A stretch of 64,000 nucleotides of DNA from the NCBI GenBank assembly GCA_023100825.1, contig CP095846.1, positions 1,550,001 through 1,614,000 of the forward strand. Direction: 5' to 3'. Both the position numbers and the translations under genes were made by a program. Shown piece by piece: positions 48,594-57,866 of this stretch; the stretch's first letter is position 1; each line of letters begins with the position of its first letter. Under the pieces are notes generated by a model, which was given only the letters and a program-made list of their open reading frames with translations, did not search any database and was not told the origin of the DNA. The DNA is from Nocardioidaceae bacterium SCSIO 66511. Lineage in GTDB: Bacteria > Actinomycetota > Actinomycetes > Propionibacteriales > Nocardioidaceae.

Positions 48594-49427
48594 ATGCCCA
48601 AGTCCGACAGTAGTCGGAGATACCCGCGCGAGTTCACGGTCGTCGAAACGAGCTGGGTGACGCGGTCGATGCGTCGGGTCGTACTCACCACCGATGACTT
48701 CGAGACGTTCCTCTCCCGCGACGGCGGCTTCACCGATCGGTACGTCAAGCTGGTCTTCTGCGACCCCGACACGACCTACCCGCAGCCCCTCGACCTCGAG
48801 CAGGTACGCGAGACGCTGCCGCGCGAGGCCTGGCCGGTCCGCCGTACGTACACGGTGCGCTGGATCGACCGGGAGGCTCGCACGATCGCGATCGACTTCG
48901 TCGTACACGGCGACGACGGGATCGCGGGTCCGTGGGCCGCAGGTGCGCAGGTCGGCGACCGCATCCATCTGTTGGGGCCCGGCGGCGCCTACGCCCCGGC
49001 CGACGACGCAGACTGGCACCTGATCGCCGGTGACGACGCCGCGCTTCCCGCGATGTGTGCCGCCTTGGAGGCGATGCCCGACGGCGCGAAGGTGCAGGCG
49101 TTCATCGAGGTCGACGGCCCACAGGACCAGCAGCCGATCACGACGGCCGCGGACGTCACGGTGACGTGGCTGCACCGCGACGGCGCCCCTGCCGGCTCGA
49201 CCTCGCTCATCACCGATGCGGTGCGCTCGATGGATTGGCCCCAGGGCCGTGCGCAGGTTTTCATCCACGGTGAGTCCGGCCTGTTGAAGGCCCTTCGCTC
49301 GCATCTGCTGGACGACCGCGGCGTCGACCGTGGCGACCTCTCCTTCTCCGGCTACTGGCGCAAGGGCGCCGACGAAGAGGGATTCCGTGTTTGGAAGGCC
49401 GAGCAGGCGAAAGCGGCAGTCGTCTGA
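48594..49427 (+). CDS. Siderophore-interacting protein (FAD-dependent ferric reductase)
   Basis: 277 residues from ATG 48594 with GAGGAG upstream; the frame is open from 48558 across the iron box. The ferredoxin-reductase-like fold shows RRTYTVRW (FAD-binding RxYT motif), VVHGDDGIAGPWAAGAQVGD, LLGPGGAYAP, and the C-terminal SGYWRKGADEEGFRVWKAE of the SIP family. It reduces Fe3+-siderophore in the cytosol to release iron. It is the first gene of the cluster. Confidence 0.92.
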   Translation: MPKSDSSRRYPREFTVVETSWVTRSMRRVVLTTDDFETFLSRDGGFTDRYVKLVFCDPDTTYPQPLDLEQVRETLPREAWPVRRTYTVRWIDREARTIAIDFVVHGDDGIAGPWAAGAQVGDRIHLLGPGGAYAPADDADWHLIAGDDAALPAMCAALEAMPDGAKVQAFIEVDGPQDQQPITTAADVTVTWLHRDGAPAGSTSLITDAVRSMDWPQGRAQVFIHGESGLLKALRSHLLDDRGVDRGDLSFSGYWRKGADEEGFRVWKAEQAKAAVV

Positions 49428-49445
49428 GCGGGCATCCGCGGGCAC

Positions 49446-49451
49446 TAGGTT
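49446..49451 (+). promoter_or_regulatory. Leaderless -10 for the siderophore-binding protein gene
   Basis: TAGGTT, six bases, then the ATG at 49458. No ribosome site lies between. It may give the binding protein its own transcript in addition to read-through from the iron-box promoter. Confidence 0.5.
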
Positions 49452-49457
49452 GACGCC

Positions 49458-50432
49458 ATGAGAACTCCTTGGATCCGTACGCTCGCCGTTCTCGCGGCGA
49501 CGCTCATGGTCGCGGCAGGCTGCACCGACGACGACTCCGACCCGACCGATGCCGAGGACGGCGATGCACGCATCGTCGAGCACGCGTACGGCGAGACCAC
49601 CATCGAGGGCACGCCGGAACGCGTTGTCAGCCTCGGATTGACCGACGCCGATCCACTTCTGGCGTTGGGGGTTGAGCCGATCGCCATCCGTCCTGGTTAC
49701 GGCGTCGACGGAGTCGGTCCGTGGGCGGAGAAGGCTCTTGACGACGCAGACCCCGAGATCCTCGACTCCGGTCAGATCGACGTCGACGAGGTCGCCGCGC
49801 TCGACCCCGATCTGATTGTCGCCGTCAGCGCGGACGTCGACGAAGCGACGTACGACAAGCTCTCCGAGCTCGCGCCGACGATCGTCCGGCCAGAGGGCGC
49901 CATCGACTACGGCGTCTCCTGGGAGGTCGCCACGACGATGATCGGCACCGCGGTCGACAGACCCGACGAGGCGAAGACGATCATCGAGGACACCAAGGTC
50001 GCGATCAACGACACACTGCGGGCCAACCCGCGCATCGACGGTACGAACGGCGCGATCGTGCGGGCCAACCCGAAGGGCGGCTGGTACGTGTACACGCCGG
50101 TCGATGCCCGCGGGCAGTTCATGTTCGAGCTGGGTGTGAACCTGCCGCCGAAGCTCGCCAAGCTCGACGACGGCAGCAGCTACTGGATCGACATAGACGC
50201 CAAGAAGACCGATCTGCTCGAGGGTGACGTCGTGGTGGCGATCGGGGACGCCAAGGAGCAGAAGCGGTTCAAGAACGACAAGCCGTTCCAGCAGCTGTCG
50301 GTCAACCAACGCGGGGGAGTCGTCTACGTACCCTCCGCCCCCCTCGGTCAGTCCCTCGCGTACACGACAGTGCTGAGCATCCCGTACTCGCTGGAGCACC
50401 TCGCTCCGAAGATCTCGGGGGCGCTCGACTGA
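49458..50432 (+). CDS. Iron-siderophore ABC transporter substrate-binding lipoprotein
   Basis: 324 residues. Lipobox VAAGC with Cys22, then an acidic linker. The FecB-type core has GTPERVVSLGLTDADPLLALGV, AALDPDLIVAVS and the C-terminal TVLSIPYSLEHLAPKI. It is a distant paralogue of the protein at 1.5 kb, sharing the TPERVV and LSIPY segments. It delivers ferric siderophore to the two permeases encoded next. TGATG overlap couples it to the first permease. Confidence 0.93.
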   Translation: MRTPWIRTLAVLAATLMVAAGCTDDDSDPTDAEDGDARIVEHAYGETTIEGTPERVVSLGLTDADPLLALGVEPIAIRPGYGVDGVGPWAEKALDDADPEILDSGQIDVDEVAALDPDLIVAVSADVDEATYDKLSELAPTIVRPEGAIDYGVSWEVATTMIGTAVDRPDEAKTIIEDTKVAINDTLRANPRIDGTNGAIVRANPKGGWYVYTPVDARGQFMFELGVNLPPKLAKLDDGSSYWIDIDAKKTDLLEGDVVVAIGDAKEQKRFKNDKPFQQLSVNQRGGVVYVPSAPLGQSLAYTTVLSIPYSLEHLAPKISGALD

Positions 50433-51499
50433 TGTCCACTGCCACGGCGGCGCGCCACGACTCCGACCGCATCCAGACCCACGACGTCGAACGTCGCCGG
50501 TCTCGCGGTGTGCTGCTCGGCGGGCTTGCCGTGGCGTTGGTGGTGCTCTTCGTCGTGGCGCTGCTCAGCGTCTTTCTCGGCACCCGAACGATCGAACCCG
50601 GCCAGATCTTCGACACGTTCTTCCACTACGACAGCACCAACACCGACCACCTTGTCGTCTGGACGCTGCGGGTGCCGCGTACGTTGGCCGGCATCCTGGT
50701 CGGCGTCGCGCTCGGGCTCGCCGGTGCGGTGATGCAAGGCGTTGCGCGCAACCCGCTCGCCGACCCGGGCCTACTGGGCGTCAACGCGGGCGCCGCGCTC
50801 GCCGTCGTATGTGCGATCAGCATTCTCGGGGTCGGCACGGCGATGGGGTACGTGTGGTTCGCCTTCCTCGGTGCCGCGGTTGCCGCCGTCTCCGTCTACC
50901 TCATCGGATCGCTCGGTCGCGAAGGCGCCACCCCGGTGAAGCTGGCTCTCGCGGGAGCGGCGATGACCGCCGCGCTGCAGTCCATCACGACCGCGATCCT
51001 GTTGACCGACGTCGCGACGTTCGACAAGTTCCGCTTCTGGACGGTCGGGTCGCTCGCCGGCCGCAAGCTGGAGCTGGTCCTCCAGGTCGCGCCGTTCATC
51101 GCCGCTGGCGTCGTACTCGCCTTGTGCACCGGGCGCCTGCTGAACGCGTTGTCGCTTGGCGACGACGTCGCGCGTGGCCTCGGTCAGCGCGTTGTGTTTG
51201 CGCGGGCGCTGTCGGCCGGGGCAGTGGTCCTGCTGTGCGGAGCGGCGACCGCACTCGCCGGTCCGATCACCTTCCTCGGACTCACCATCCCGCACGTCGC
51301 GCGGCTCATCACCGGCCCCGACTACCGCTGGATCCTGCCGTACTCGATGGTGCTTGCGCCGATCCTGCTCCTCATCTCCGACATCGTGGGTCGCTTGGTC
51401 GCGAAGCCCGGCGAGCTGCAGGTAGGCATCGTGATGGCCGTCATCGGCGCCCCGTTCTTCATCGCCCTCGTGCGCCGTCGCAAGCTCGCGGAGCTGTAG
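50432..51499 (+). CDS. FecCD-family iron-siderophore permease (first)
   Basis: 355 residues, nine or ten helices. TLRVPRTLAGILVGVALGLAGAVMQGVARNPLADPGLLGVNAGAALAVV (seen in parts) is the FecCD hallmark, and GPITFLGLTIPHVAR with a following G-x-DYRWILPYS is the loop contacting the ATPase. The first 25 residues are soluble. It forms the membrane channel with the next gene product. Confidence 0.94.
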   Translation: MSTATAARHDSDRIQTHDVERRRSRGVLLGGLAVALVVLFVVALLSVFLGTRTIEPGQIFDTFFHYDSTNTDHLVVWTLRVPRTLAGILVGVALGLAGAVMQGVARNPLADPGLLGVNAGAALAVVCAISILGVGTAMGYVWFAFLGAAVAAVSVYLIGSLGREGATPVKLALAGAAMTAALQSITTAILLTDVATFDKFRFWTVGSLAGRKLELVLQVAPFIAAGVVLALCTGRLLNALSLGDDVARGLGQRVVFARALSAGAVVLLCGAATALAGPITFLGLTIPHVARLITGPDYRWILPYSMVLAPILLLISDIVGRLVAKPGELQVGIVMAVIGAPFFIALVRRRKLAEL

Positions 51500-51501
51500 C
51501 G

Positions 51502-52575
51502 ATGACGACCTTGAAGGACGAGCTGTACGCAGAGCTCGCCGACCGCTCGCCGGTGGCGACGGTCCGCCGTGCCCGTAAGCGCCGCGCCGCGCGGGTCACC
51601 GCAGTCACCGCCGTGCTCGCGACGGTCTGCTTCGCGATCTTCTGCGTGTCGCTGTCGGTCGGTGACTTCAACATCCCGCTGCCCGATGTGGTCGCGACGC
51701 TCTTCGGCGGCGGCGACCGTGCGACGCAGTTCATCATCAGCGACCTCCGGCTTCCGCGCGCGCTGACCGCGGCACTCACCGGCGCGGCGTTCGGACTGTC
51801 CGGTGCGATCTTCCAGACGCTCGTACGCAACCCGCTGGCGAGCCCGGATCTGATCGGAATCACCCAGGGCGCGAGCGCTTCGGCGGTCATTTGCATCCTC
51901 GGCTTCGGCCTCAGTGGCTTCGCCGTCTCGGTCGGAGCGTTCGCCGGTGCGTTGGCGACGGCGCTCGCGATCTACTTGCTCGCCTGGCGCGAGGGCATCA
52001 GCGGCTACCGGTTCGTACTCATCGGCATCGCGATGGCGGCCATGCTGATGAGTGTCATCTCGTACCTCATGACCCGCGCCGAGGTGTACGACGCACAACA
52101 GGCGCTGGTCTGGCTGACCGGCAGCCTGAACGCGAAGACGTGGGCGACCGTGCAGATCGTCGCGTGGGCGAGCGTGGTGCTGATGCCGCTTGCGGTGATG
52201 TTCGGCCGTGGTCTGCACGCGCTGCAGATGGGTGACGACGCTGCGAAGAGCCTCGGCCACCGAATCGAACGCTCTCGACTGTCGCTGATCGTGATCGCCG
52301 TCGCCCTTGCTGCGGTGGCGACTGCGGCAGCCGGTCCGGTCGCGTTCGTCGCGTTCGTCGCCGGGCCGATCGCGCGGCGGCTCGTCGGCCACAACGGCCT
52401 CGCTCTCGTACCGGCGGCACTCGTCGGCGCCGTGGTGATGCTCGGATCCGACTTCGTAGCACAGCATGCGATTCCCGATACGCAGTTCCCGGTCGGCGTT
52501 GTCACGGGCATCGTCGGCGCCCCGTACCTGCTCTGGCTACTCGTGACGACGAACCGTGTCGGACGCGGTGGATGA
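51502..52575 (+). CDS. FecCD-family iron-siderophore permease (second)
   Basis: 357 residues from ATG 51502, two bases after the previous stop. FIISDLRLPRALTAALTGAAFGLSGAIFQTLVRNPLASPDLIGITQGAS (seen in parts) and GPVAFVAFVAGPIARRLVGHNG are the FecCD signatures. It pairs with the upstream permease as a heterodimer. Confidence 0.94.
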   Translation: MTTLKDELYAELADRSPVATVRRARKRRAARVTAVTAVLATVCFAIFCVSLSVGDFNIPLPDVVATLFGGGDRATQFIISDLRLPRALTAALTGAAFGLSGAIFQTLVRNPLASPDLIGITQGASASAVICILGFGLSGFAVSVGAFAGALATALAIYLLAWREGISGYRFVLIGIAMAAMLMSVISYLMTRAEVYDAQQALVWLTGSLNAKTWATVQIVAWASVVLMPLAVMFGRGLHALQMGDDAAKSLGHRIERSRLSLIVIAVALAAVATAAAGPVAFVAFVAGPIARRLVGHNGLALVPAALVGAVVMLGSDFVAQHAIPDTQFPVGVVTGIVGAPYLLWLLVTTNRVGRGG

Positions 52576-52586
52576 GGAGACATCTG

Positions 52587-53450
52587 ATGACGACCGAACA
52601 CACCCTCGAAGCGCGCGACCTGAGCCTTTCGTACGACAGCCGCCCGGTCGTACGCGACCTCAGTGTTGCCGTGCCGGCGGGCATGGTCAGCGTGATCGTC
52701 GGCGCAAACGCCTGCGGTAAGTCGACACTGCTGCGCGGGTTGGCCAGGCTGCTCTCACCGGTCTCCGGAACCGTCTGCCTCGACGGCAAGAGCATCCATT
52801 CGATGCCGACCAAGACGGTCGCGACGATGCTCGGGTTGCTCCCGCAGTCGCCGGTTGCACCCGAAGGCATCAAGGTCGCCGACCTCGTCGGCCGCGGCCG
52901 CTACCCGCATCAGGGCTGGTTCCGCAGCTGGAGCAAGGACGACGATGAGGCCGTGGCACAAGCCTTGTTGGCGACAGACACCCTCGAGCTCGCAACGCGT
53001 TCCGTCGACGAACTGTCGGGAGGGCAGCGGCAGCGGGTGTGGATCGCGATGGCGCTCGCCCAGGACACCGACCTGCTGTTACTCGACGAGCCCACGACGT
53101 TCCTCGACGTCAGCCACCAGGTCGAGGTGCTCGACGTGCTCACCGACCTCAACCGTCGGCGCGGTACGACCATCGTGATCGTCCTGCACGATCTGAACCT
53201 CGCTGCGAGGTACGCCGACCACCTGATCGCCATGAAGGACGGCGAGATCATCGGCGAGGGCTCTCCCTCGTCGGTCGTGACCGAGGAGACCGTCGATGCG
53301 GTGTTCGGAATGGAGTCACAGGTCGTGACCGATCCGGTCTCCGGAACCCCGATGGTCGTGCCGATCGGTCGACATCACAGCCGACGCGACGACGACGCGC
53401 GAGTCGTCGACATCGCCTCGCACGACCTCGTAGAAGGAGCCGCTCGATGA
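52587..53450 (+). CDS. Iron-siderophore ABC transporter ATPase (FecE-like)
   Basis: 287 residues from ATG 52587 with GAGGAG upstream; ATG 52572 overlapping the previous stop is an alternative. All ATPase motifs are present: Walker A GANACGKSTLL (39-49), Q-loop LLPQSP, signature LSGGQRQR, Walker B LLLLDEPTTFLD and H-loop HDLN. It powers the FecCD permease. The stop overlaps the next start (ATGA). Confidence 0.95.
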   Translation: MTTEHTLEARDLSLSYDSRPVVRDLSVAVPAGMVSVIVGANACGKSTLLRGLARLLSPVSGTVCLDGKSIHSMPTKTVATMLGLLPQSPVAPEGIKVADLVGRGRYPHQGWFRSWSKDDDEAVAQALLATDTLELATRSVDELSGGQRQRVWIAMALAQDTDLLLLDEPTTFLDVSHQVEVLDVLTDLNRRRGTTIVIVLHDLNLAARYADHLIAMKDGEIIGEGSPSSVVTEETVDAVFGMESQVVTDPVSGTPMVVPIGRHHSRRDDDARVVDIASHDLVEGAAR

Positions 53451-54301
53451 CCAGGCAACTCTCGTACTTCGAGACGACGCTACGCAGCAGCGAGCAGCTG
53501 ACGCCACATCTTCGCCGCATCGTCCTGGGCGGTGGGCAGCTGGACTTCTGGCAGAGCAGCGGTGTGCCGGACGAAGCGGTGCTCCTCGTCGTACCCGATG
53601 CCGACGGATCGGTCGACCTCCCCTCCGAGCTCAACGGCCACAACTACGAGCGGTGCCGCTGGTACACCGTGCGTCATTTCGACGAGACACGCCGCGAGCT
53701 GACCATCGACGTCGTCGGCCATGACGTCGGTCTCGCGACGCGCTGGGTACGCCGCGCTCAGGTGGGCGACCGGCTCGGGCTGTCGTCGGTACGCAACTGG
53801 TACTCGCGCCCGGCCGATGCGGCGTGGCAGCTGCTCGTCGGCGACATCACGGCGGTTCCGGCGATCGCGCGCATCCTGGAGGAGCAGTCCGATTCGGTCC
53901 CGACGGTCGTCCGCATCGAGCTCGCCGACCCGGCCGACACGGTTCCACTGCCCGAGCGCGACAACGTGAGCGTCGAATGGGTGCACAACTCCGGTGAGAG
54001 CCGGCTCGACGATCTCGTACGTACGGCGGTCCTACCCGACGGCGACGGTTACACGTTCGCGGCGGGTGAGGCGGCAGCGACCCGCGGAGTGCGGCGCTAC
54101 CTGCGTCACGAGTGCCGGTTGCCCGCGGCGCGGTACAGCGTCATCGGTTACTGGACGGCGCGTTCGGAGGAGTTCAACCGCCGGCTCGAGTCGTCGGGCA
54201 TCGACCTGCGGGTGATCTACGAGGAAGGTGCCGCCGCGGGCAAGGGCGAGGAGGAGCTCGCCGACGAAGTCGACCGGCAGTTGGTCGCCGCCGGGCTGTG
54301 A
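53447..54301 (+). CDS. Second siderophore-interacting protein (FAD-dependent)
   Basis: 284 residues from ATG 53447 with AAGGAG. The RCRWYTVR motif is the FAD site, VGHDVGLATRWVRRAQVGDRLGL follows in two parts, and the C-terminal YSVIGYWTARSEEFNRRLES is SIP-like. It is only loosely similar to the first SIP, so the two may serve different siderophores. Its TGA overlaps the GTG of the ABC gene. In mycobacterial IrtA a SIP-like domain is fused to an ABC half; here the same parts are adjacent genes. Confidence 0.88.
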   Translation: MTRQLSYFETTLRSSEQLTPHLRRIVLGGGQLDFWQSSGVPDEAVLLVVPDADGSVDLPSELNGHNYERCRWYTVRHFDETRRELTIDVVGHDVGLATRWVRRAQVGDRLGLSSVRNWYSRPADAAWQLLVGDITAVPAIARILEEQSDSVPTVVRIELADPADTVPLPERDNVSVEWVHNSGESRLDDLVRTAVLPDGDGYTFAAGEAAATRGVRRYLRHECRLPAARYSVIGYWTARSEEFNRRLESSGIDLRVIYEEGAAAGKGEEELADEVDRQLVAAGL

Positions 54302-56016
54302 CCTCGTATGCGGGCGGGATGCCGCTCACCGGGGCACGGCTGATCGGGCGGGCTTACCGCCGCGAGTTCCCACGAGTCGTCGGCGGAGCGGCCAGTCTGT
54401 CGCTCCATCAGCTCTGTGAGGCGATGGTCCCGGTCGCGATCGGGCTGATCATCGACCATGCCGTCGTCCCGCGCGACACATCGGCGCTACTCGTCGGCAT
54501 CGTCTGCCTGACGGCGCTGTTCACCGTGCTGATGCTCGCTTACCGTACGGGCGCCCGGGTGCTCTTCTACGGTACGCAGCGAGAGAGCCATCGGCTGCGC
54601 GTCGCGATCGCGGAGCATTCGCTGCACGGGCGCGGCGCACGGACGTCGTTGCGATCGGGTGAGCTGCTGTCGATCGCGGCGACCGACGCGGACCTGACCG
54701 GCATGACCCTGCGACTGTCGGCGTTCGCCGCAGGGGGAATCACCGCGATCGTGGCGTCGGCGGTCGTGCTGCTGCGCATCGACGTCGTACTCGGCGTCGG
54801 CGTCATCGTTGGGGCGCCCGCGATCGTCGGGTTGCTGCACCTCCTCGCGCCCTGGATGACGCGGCGTTCTGCCGCCCAGCAGGCGGCGATCGGACGGACG
54901 ACCGCGATGGCGACCGACCTGGTCAGCGGAGTGCGGGTCCTACACGGCATCGGCGCCGAAGACCAAGGCACGCGACGGTATACGGACGCCAGCCAGGAGG
55001 CTCTCGGAGCCGCGCTGTGGGCGTCTCGCTGGCGAGGACTGCTACTCGGCGCCAGCGAGGCCGCGAGCGGGTTGTTCCTGGCGGCGGTCGCAGGTACGGC
55101 CGGCTGGTTCGCCCTCGAGGGGCGGATCTCCGTCGGCGAGCTGGTGACCGTGATCGGGTTGGCCCAGTTCATCTCCGAGCCCGTCAAGATGCTGGGCGGC
55201 GTTGCGGAGGACCTCGCATCGTTCCGCGCATCCGCCGACCGTGTCGCGACGGTATTGAACGCACCGCACCTCGCCGACGACGGCGATCGGGAGGCTCCGG
55301 GAGACAGCGGGATCGCGGTCGAGAGCCTGACGTACCGATCGCTGACCGGCCTGACCCTCAGGGTCGCTCCGGGAGAGTTGGTCGGTGTGGTCGCCCTCGA
55401 TCCGCAGGACGCCGAGGCATTGGTCGAGGTGCTGTCCGGACGTGCCGACGCGGCAGCGGTCGAGGGCTCGGTGTCGGTCGGCGGCGTATCGGTCGCGGAC
55501 GCGAGCCAGCAGAGCGTACGTGCGGCGCTGCTCGTCGAACCGCACCATGTGTCGCTGTTCGAAGGCGATCTCGAAGAGAACCTACGGCTCGCCGGAGTCG
55601 ACCGCGGCGAGAGCGCACTCGATGAGGCACTCGCTGCGACGAGCGCCGACGACGTCGTTGCGTCGCATCCGGACGGGCTCGCCCGCGTTCTGTCCGAGCG
55701 CGGCCGTGATCTCTCGGGCGGACAACGTCAGCGCATCGCGCTTGCGCGCGCTCTCCTGGCCGATCCCGGCGTTCTCGTCCTGCACGACCCGACGACCGCC
55801 GTCGACGCCGTCACGGAGGCAGATATCGCGGCCGGCCTCACGGCGGTACGACATGCCGACGGCGGATCCCGCGCAACGATCATGGTCGCGGCCAGTCCGG
55901 CGCTGCTCGCCCGCGCCGACCGGGTTGTCGTCGTCGACGGCACCGTCGTGGCCGAGGGAACGCACGACGACCTGCTAGGAGAGCATGACGCGTACCGCGC
56001 GCTGGTGGCGCGATGA
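54298..56016 (+). CDS. ABC exporter-fold half-transporter with degenerate ATPase domain
   Basis: 572 residues from GTG 54298, overlapping the previous stop (ATG 54319 is an alternative). Six helices (about 25-300), then an NBD in which the Walker A slot reads VALDPQDAEAL (366-375, no GKS/T), the Q-loop Gln is Glu414, the Walker B acid pair is HDP (Glu replaced by Pro498) and the H-loop is AAS. Only the signature LSGGQ (472-476) is intact. It cannot bind ATP normally and must pair with the next protein, giving it a working signature motif. Confidence 0.9.
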   Translation: MTSYAGGMPLTGARLIGRAYRREFPRVVGGAASLSLHQLCEAMVPVAIGLIIDHAVVPRDTSALLVGIVCLTALFTVLMLAYRTGARVLFYGTQRESHRLRVAIAEHSLHGRGARTSLRSGELLSIAATDADLTGMTLRLSAFAAGGITAIVASAVVLLRIDVVLGVGVIVGAPAIVGLLHLLAPWMTRRSAAQQAAIGRTTAMATDLVSGVRVLHGIGAEDQGTRRYTDASQEALGAALWASRWRGLLLGASEAASGLFLAAVAGTAGWFALEGRISVGELVTVIGLAQFISEPVKMLGGVAEDLASFRASADRVATVLNAPHLADDGDREAPGDSGIAVESLTYRSLTGLTLRVAPGELVGVVALDPQDAEALVEVLSGRADAAAVEGSVSVGGVSVADASQQSVRAALLVEPHHVSLFEGDLEENLRLAGVDRGESALDEALAATSADDVVASHPDGLARVLSERGRDLSGGQRQRIALARALLADPGVLVLHDPTTAVDAVTEADIAAGLTAVRHADGGSRATIMVAASPALLARADRVVVVDGTVVAEGTHDDLLGEHDAYRALVAR

Positions 56017-57809
56017 GCGATATCGAGTCGAGCGAGCATCGCGATGAGCGTCGGGTGCTCCCGATCGCCGACCGGCGTACGACCTGGCGCGTACTCGGAC
56101 GCGAGCTCCGCGTGCGCCGGGGCACGGCGGTCGTCACCGTGCTCGCGTTCGCCCTCTCCAACATCTGCGGCCTGTTGGCGCCGTGGACCCTCGGCTGGTT
56201 GGTCGACGCGGCCATCGACGGCGCCGCACGTTCCGCTGTCGTCCTCGCGGTCGCGGTCCTCGCCGCAGCTGCGCTGGGCGGGGGCGGCTTCCTGCTGGTC
56301 GGTTACGTCATGATGGCGAGGCTCGGCGAGGGCGTTCTTGCGGCGCTGCGAGAACGCGTTGTGGCTCGAGCCCTTCGGCTGCCTACGTCGGTCCTCGACC
56401 GCGCCGGCAGCGGCGATCTGTTGACGCGGGTCGGAGACGACGTCGCGAACGTGACCCAGGCGATCAACAACACACTGCCCATGGTCGTGGGTGCGGGCCT
56501 GGCCACCGGGCTCACGGCGGTCTCGCTGTTCGGGCTCGACTGGCGACTCGGACTCGCCGGACTCGCCTGTGCGCCGATCTACGGACTCGCCGCACGCTGG
56601 TACGTACGGCGAGCCGTACCGCTGTACGAACGAGAGCGGCTGGCGGTCGCAGAGCGGGCGCAGACCGTCGTCGGTGCCCTCGACGGCACCGACACAGTAC
56701 GCGCGTACCGCGCGGGCGATCGGATGGTCGCCTCGATCTCGGGCCGGTCGATGGAAGCGATGAACCTGCGGGTCCGCTCCTTCCGGCTCCTGACGACGTT
56801 CTCGGGTTGGATGAACCGGGCGGAGCTCGTCGGCCTCGGTGCATTGCTGTGCGTGGGTTTCCTGCTGGTCGATGCCGACGGCGTATCGGTCGGCCAGGTG
56901 ACGACGGCCGCGTTGTTGTTCCACCGGCTGTTCGGGCCGATCGGCGTTCTGATGGTGACGCTCGACGACATTCAGTCCGCCGGAGTGAGCCTGGCCCGGT
57001 TGGTCGGGGTGATCGAGGTGGCCGAGACCGACGAGAACCCGACCCGTGGCGTGATCGGATCGCCGTCGATCCGAGTCGACGGGCTCAGCTACCGCTATGA
57101 GGGCGGACCCGAGGTGCTTCACGACGTATCGCTCAGCGTCGCACCGGGGGAGAGGCTCGCGCTCGTCGGTGCGAGCGGGGCGGGCAAGACGACCCTTGCC
57201 ACTCTCATCGCCGGACGGCTGTCGCCGACCGAGGGCGAGGTGCGGATCGCCGACGTCTCCACCAGGGACCTCGGCGAGTCGGGTGCGCGTGGTTGGGTCT
57301 CGATGGTGAGCCAGGACGTGCACGTGTTCTACGGTCCGTTGCGCGACGACCTGCGACTTGCGGCGCCCGAAGCCGGTGATGACGACCTCCGCGCGGCGCT
57401 CGACGCGGTCGGTGCCTTGACCTGGGTGGCCGCGCTCCCCGACGGATTGGCGACGGTCGTCGGCGAGAACGCGCTCCAACTGACCCCCGCGCGCGCTCAG
57501 CAGGTCGCGCTCGCCCGACTCGTGCTCGCCGATCGACCGGTCGTAATCCTCGACGAGGCCACGGCCGAGGCGGGCAGTGCAGGAGCGGCCGAGCTCGAGC
57601 AGGCGGCCGACTCGGTGGTCGCCGGGCGTACGTCCGTTGTCGTCGCGCATCGCCTGACGCAGGCGCTGGTGGCCGATCGGGTCGCGGTCCTCGAGGCCGG
57701 TCGGGTCGTCGAGGTCGGTCCGCCGGCGGCGCTGATCGAGCGCGGCGGTGAGTTCGCCCAATTGTGGGACGCCTGGCATGCGGGCCACCAGCACGCCGAT
57801 GCTCGGTGA
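56013..57809 (+). CDS. ABC exporter-fold half-transporter, catalytic partner
   Basis: 598 residues, start overlapping the previous stop (ATGA). Six helices, then an NBD with Walker A GASGAGKTT (386-394), Q434, Walker B VVILDE with Glu515 and H-loop His546 all intact, but the signature motif is LTPAR (490-494) instead of LSGGQ and the D-loop is altered (AEAGS). Combined with the previous protein this yields one complete ATP site. Position after SIP and FecBCD-type genes suggests siderophore import like IrtAB, although export of a siderophore is possible. Confidence 0.9.
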   Translation: MSDIESSEHRDERRVLPIADRRTTWRVLGRELRVRRGTAVVTVLAFALSNICGLLAPWTLGWLVDAAIDGAARSAVVLAVAVLAAAALGGGGFLLVGYVMMARLGEGVLAALRERVVARALRLPTSVLDRAGSGDLLTRVGDDVANVTQAINNTLPMVVGAGLATGLTAVSLFGLDWRLGLAGLACAPIYGLAARWYVRRAVPLYERERLAVAERAQTVVGALDGTDTVRAYRAGDRMVASISGRSMEAMNLRVRSFRLLTTFSGWMNRAELVGLGALLCVGFLLVDADGVSVGQVTTAALLFHRLFGPIGVLMVTLDDIQSAGVSLARLVGVIEVAETDENPTRGVIGSPSIRVDGLSYRYEGGPEVLHDVSLSVAPGERLALVGASGAGKTTLATLIAGRLSPTEGEVRIADVSTRDLGESGARGWVSMVSQDVHVFYGPLRDDLRLAAPEAGDDDLRAALDAVGALTWVAALPDGLATVVGENALQLTPARAQQVALARLVLADRPVVILDEATAEAGSAGAAELEQAADSVVAGRTSVVVAHRLTQALVADRVAVLEAGRVVEVGPPAALIERGGEFAQLWDAWHAGHQHADAR

Positions 57810-57854
57810 GTGACTTTCGGGCGGGATGTGCACGAAAGCCGTCATTCAGCGCGA

Positions 57855-57860
57855 TAACGT
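57855..57860 (+). promoter_or_regulatory. Leaderless -10 for the potassium transporter gene
   Basis: TAACGT, six bases, then GTG 57867. It supports the GTG over later starts. Confidence 0.5.
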
Positions 57861-57866
57861 CTGCGG

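Noticed and set aside
48567-50399. Minus-strand frame of about 610 codons across SIP and binding-protein genes
   Set aside because: Two real genes with lipobox and FAD motifs occupy the plus strand; the frame lacks any domain.
55728-57845. Minus-strand frame of about 705 codons opposite the ABC genes
   Set aside because: Shadow of coding sequence with intact ATPase motifs on the plus strand.
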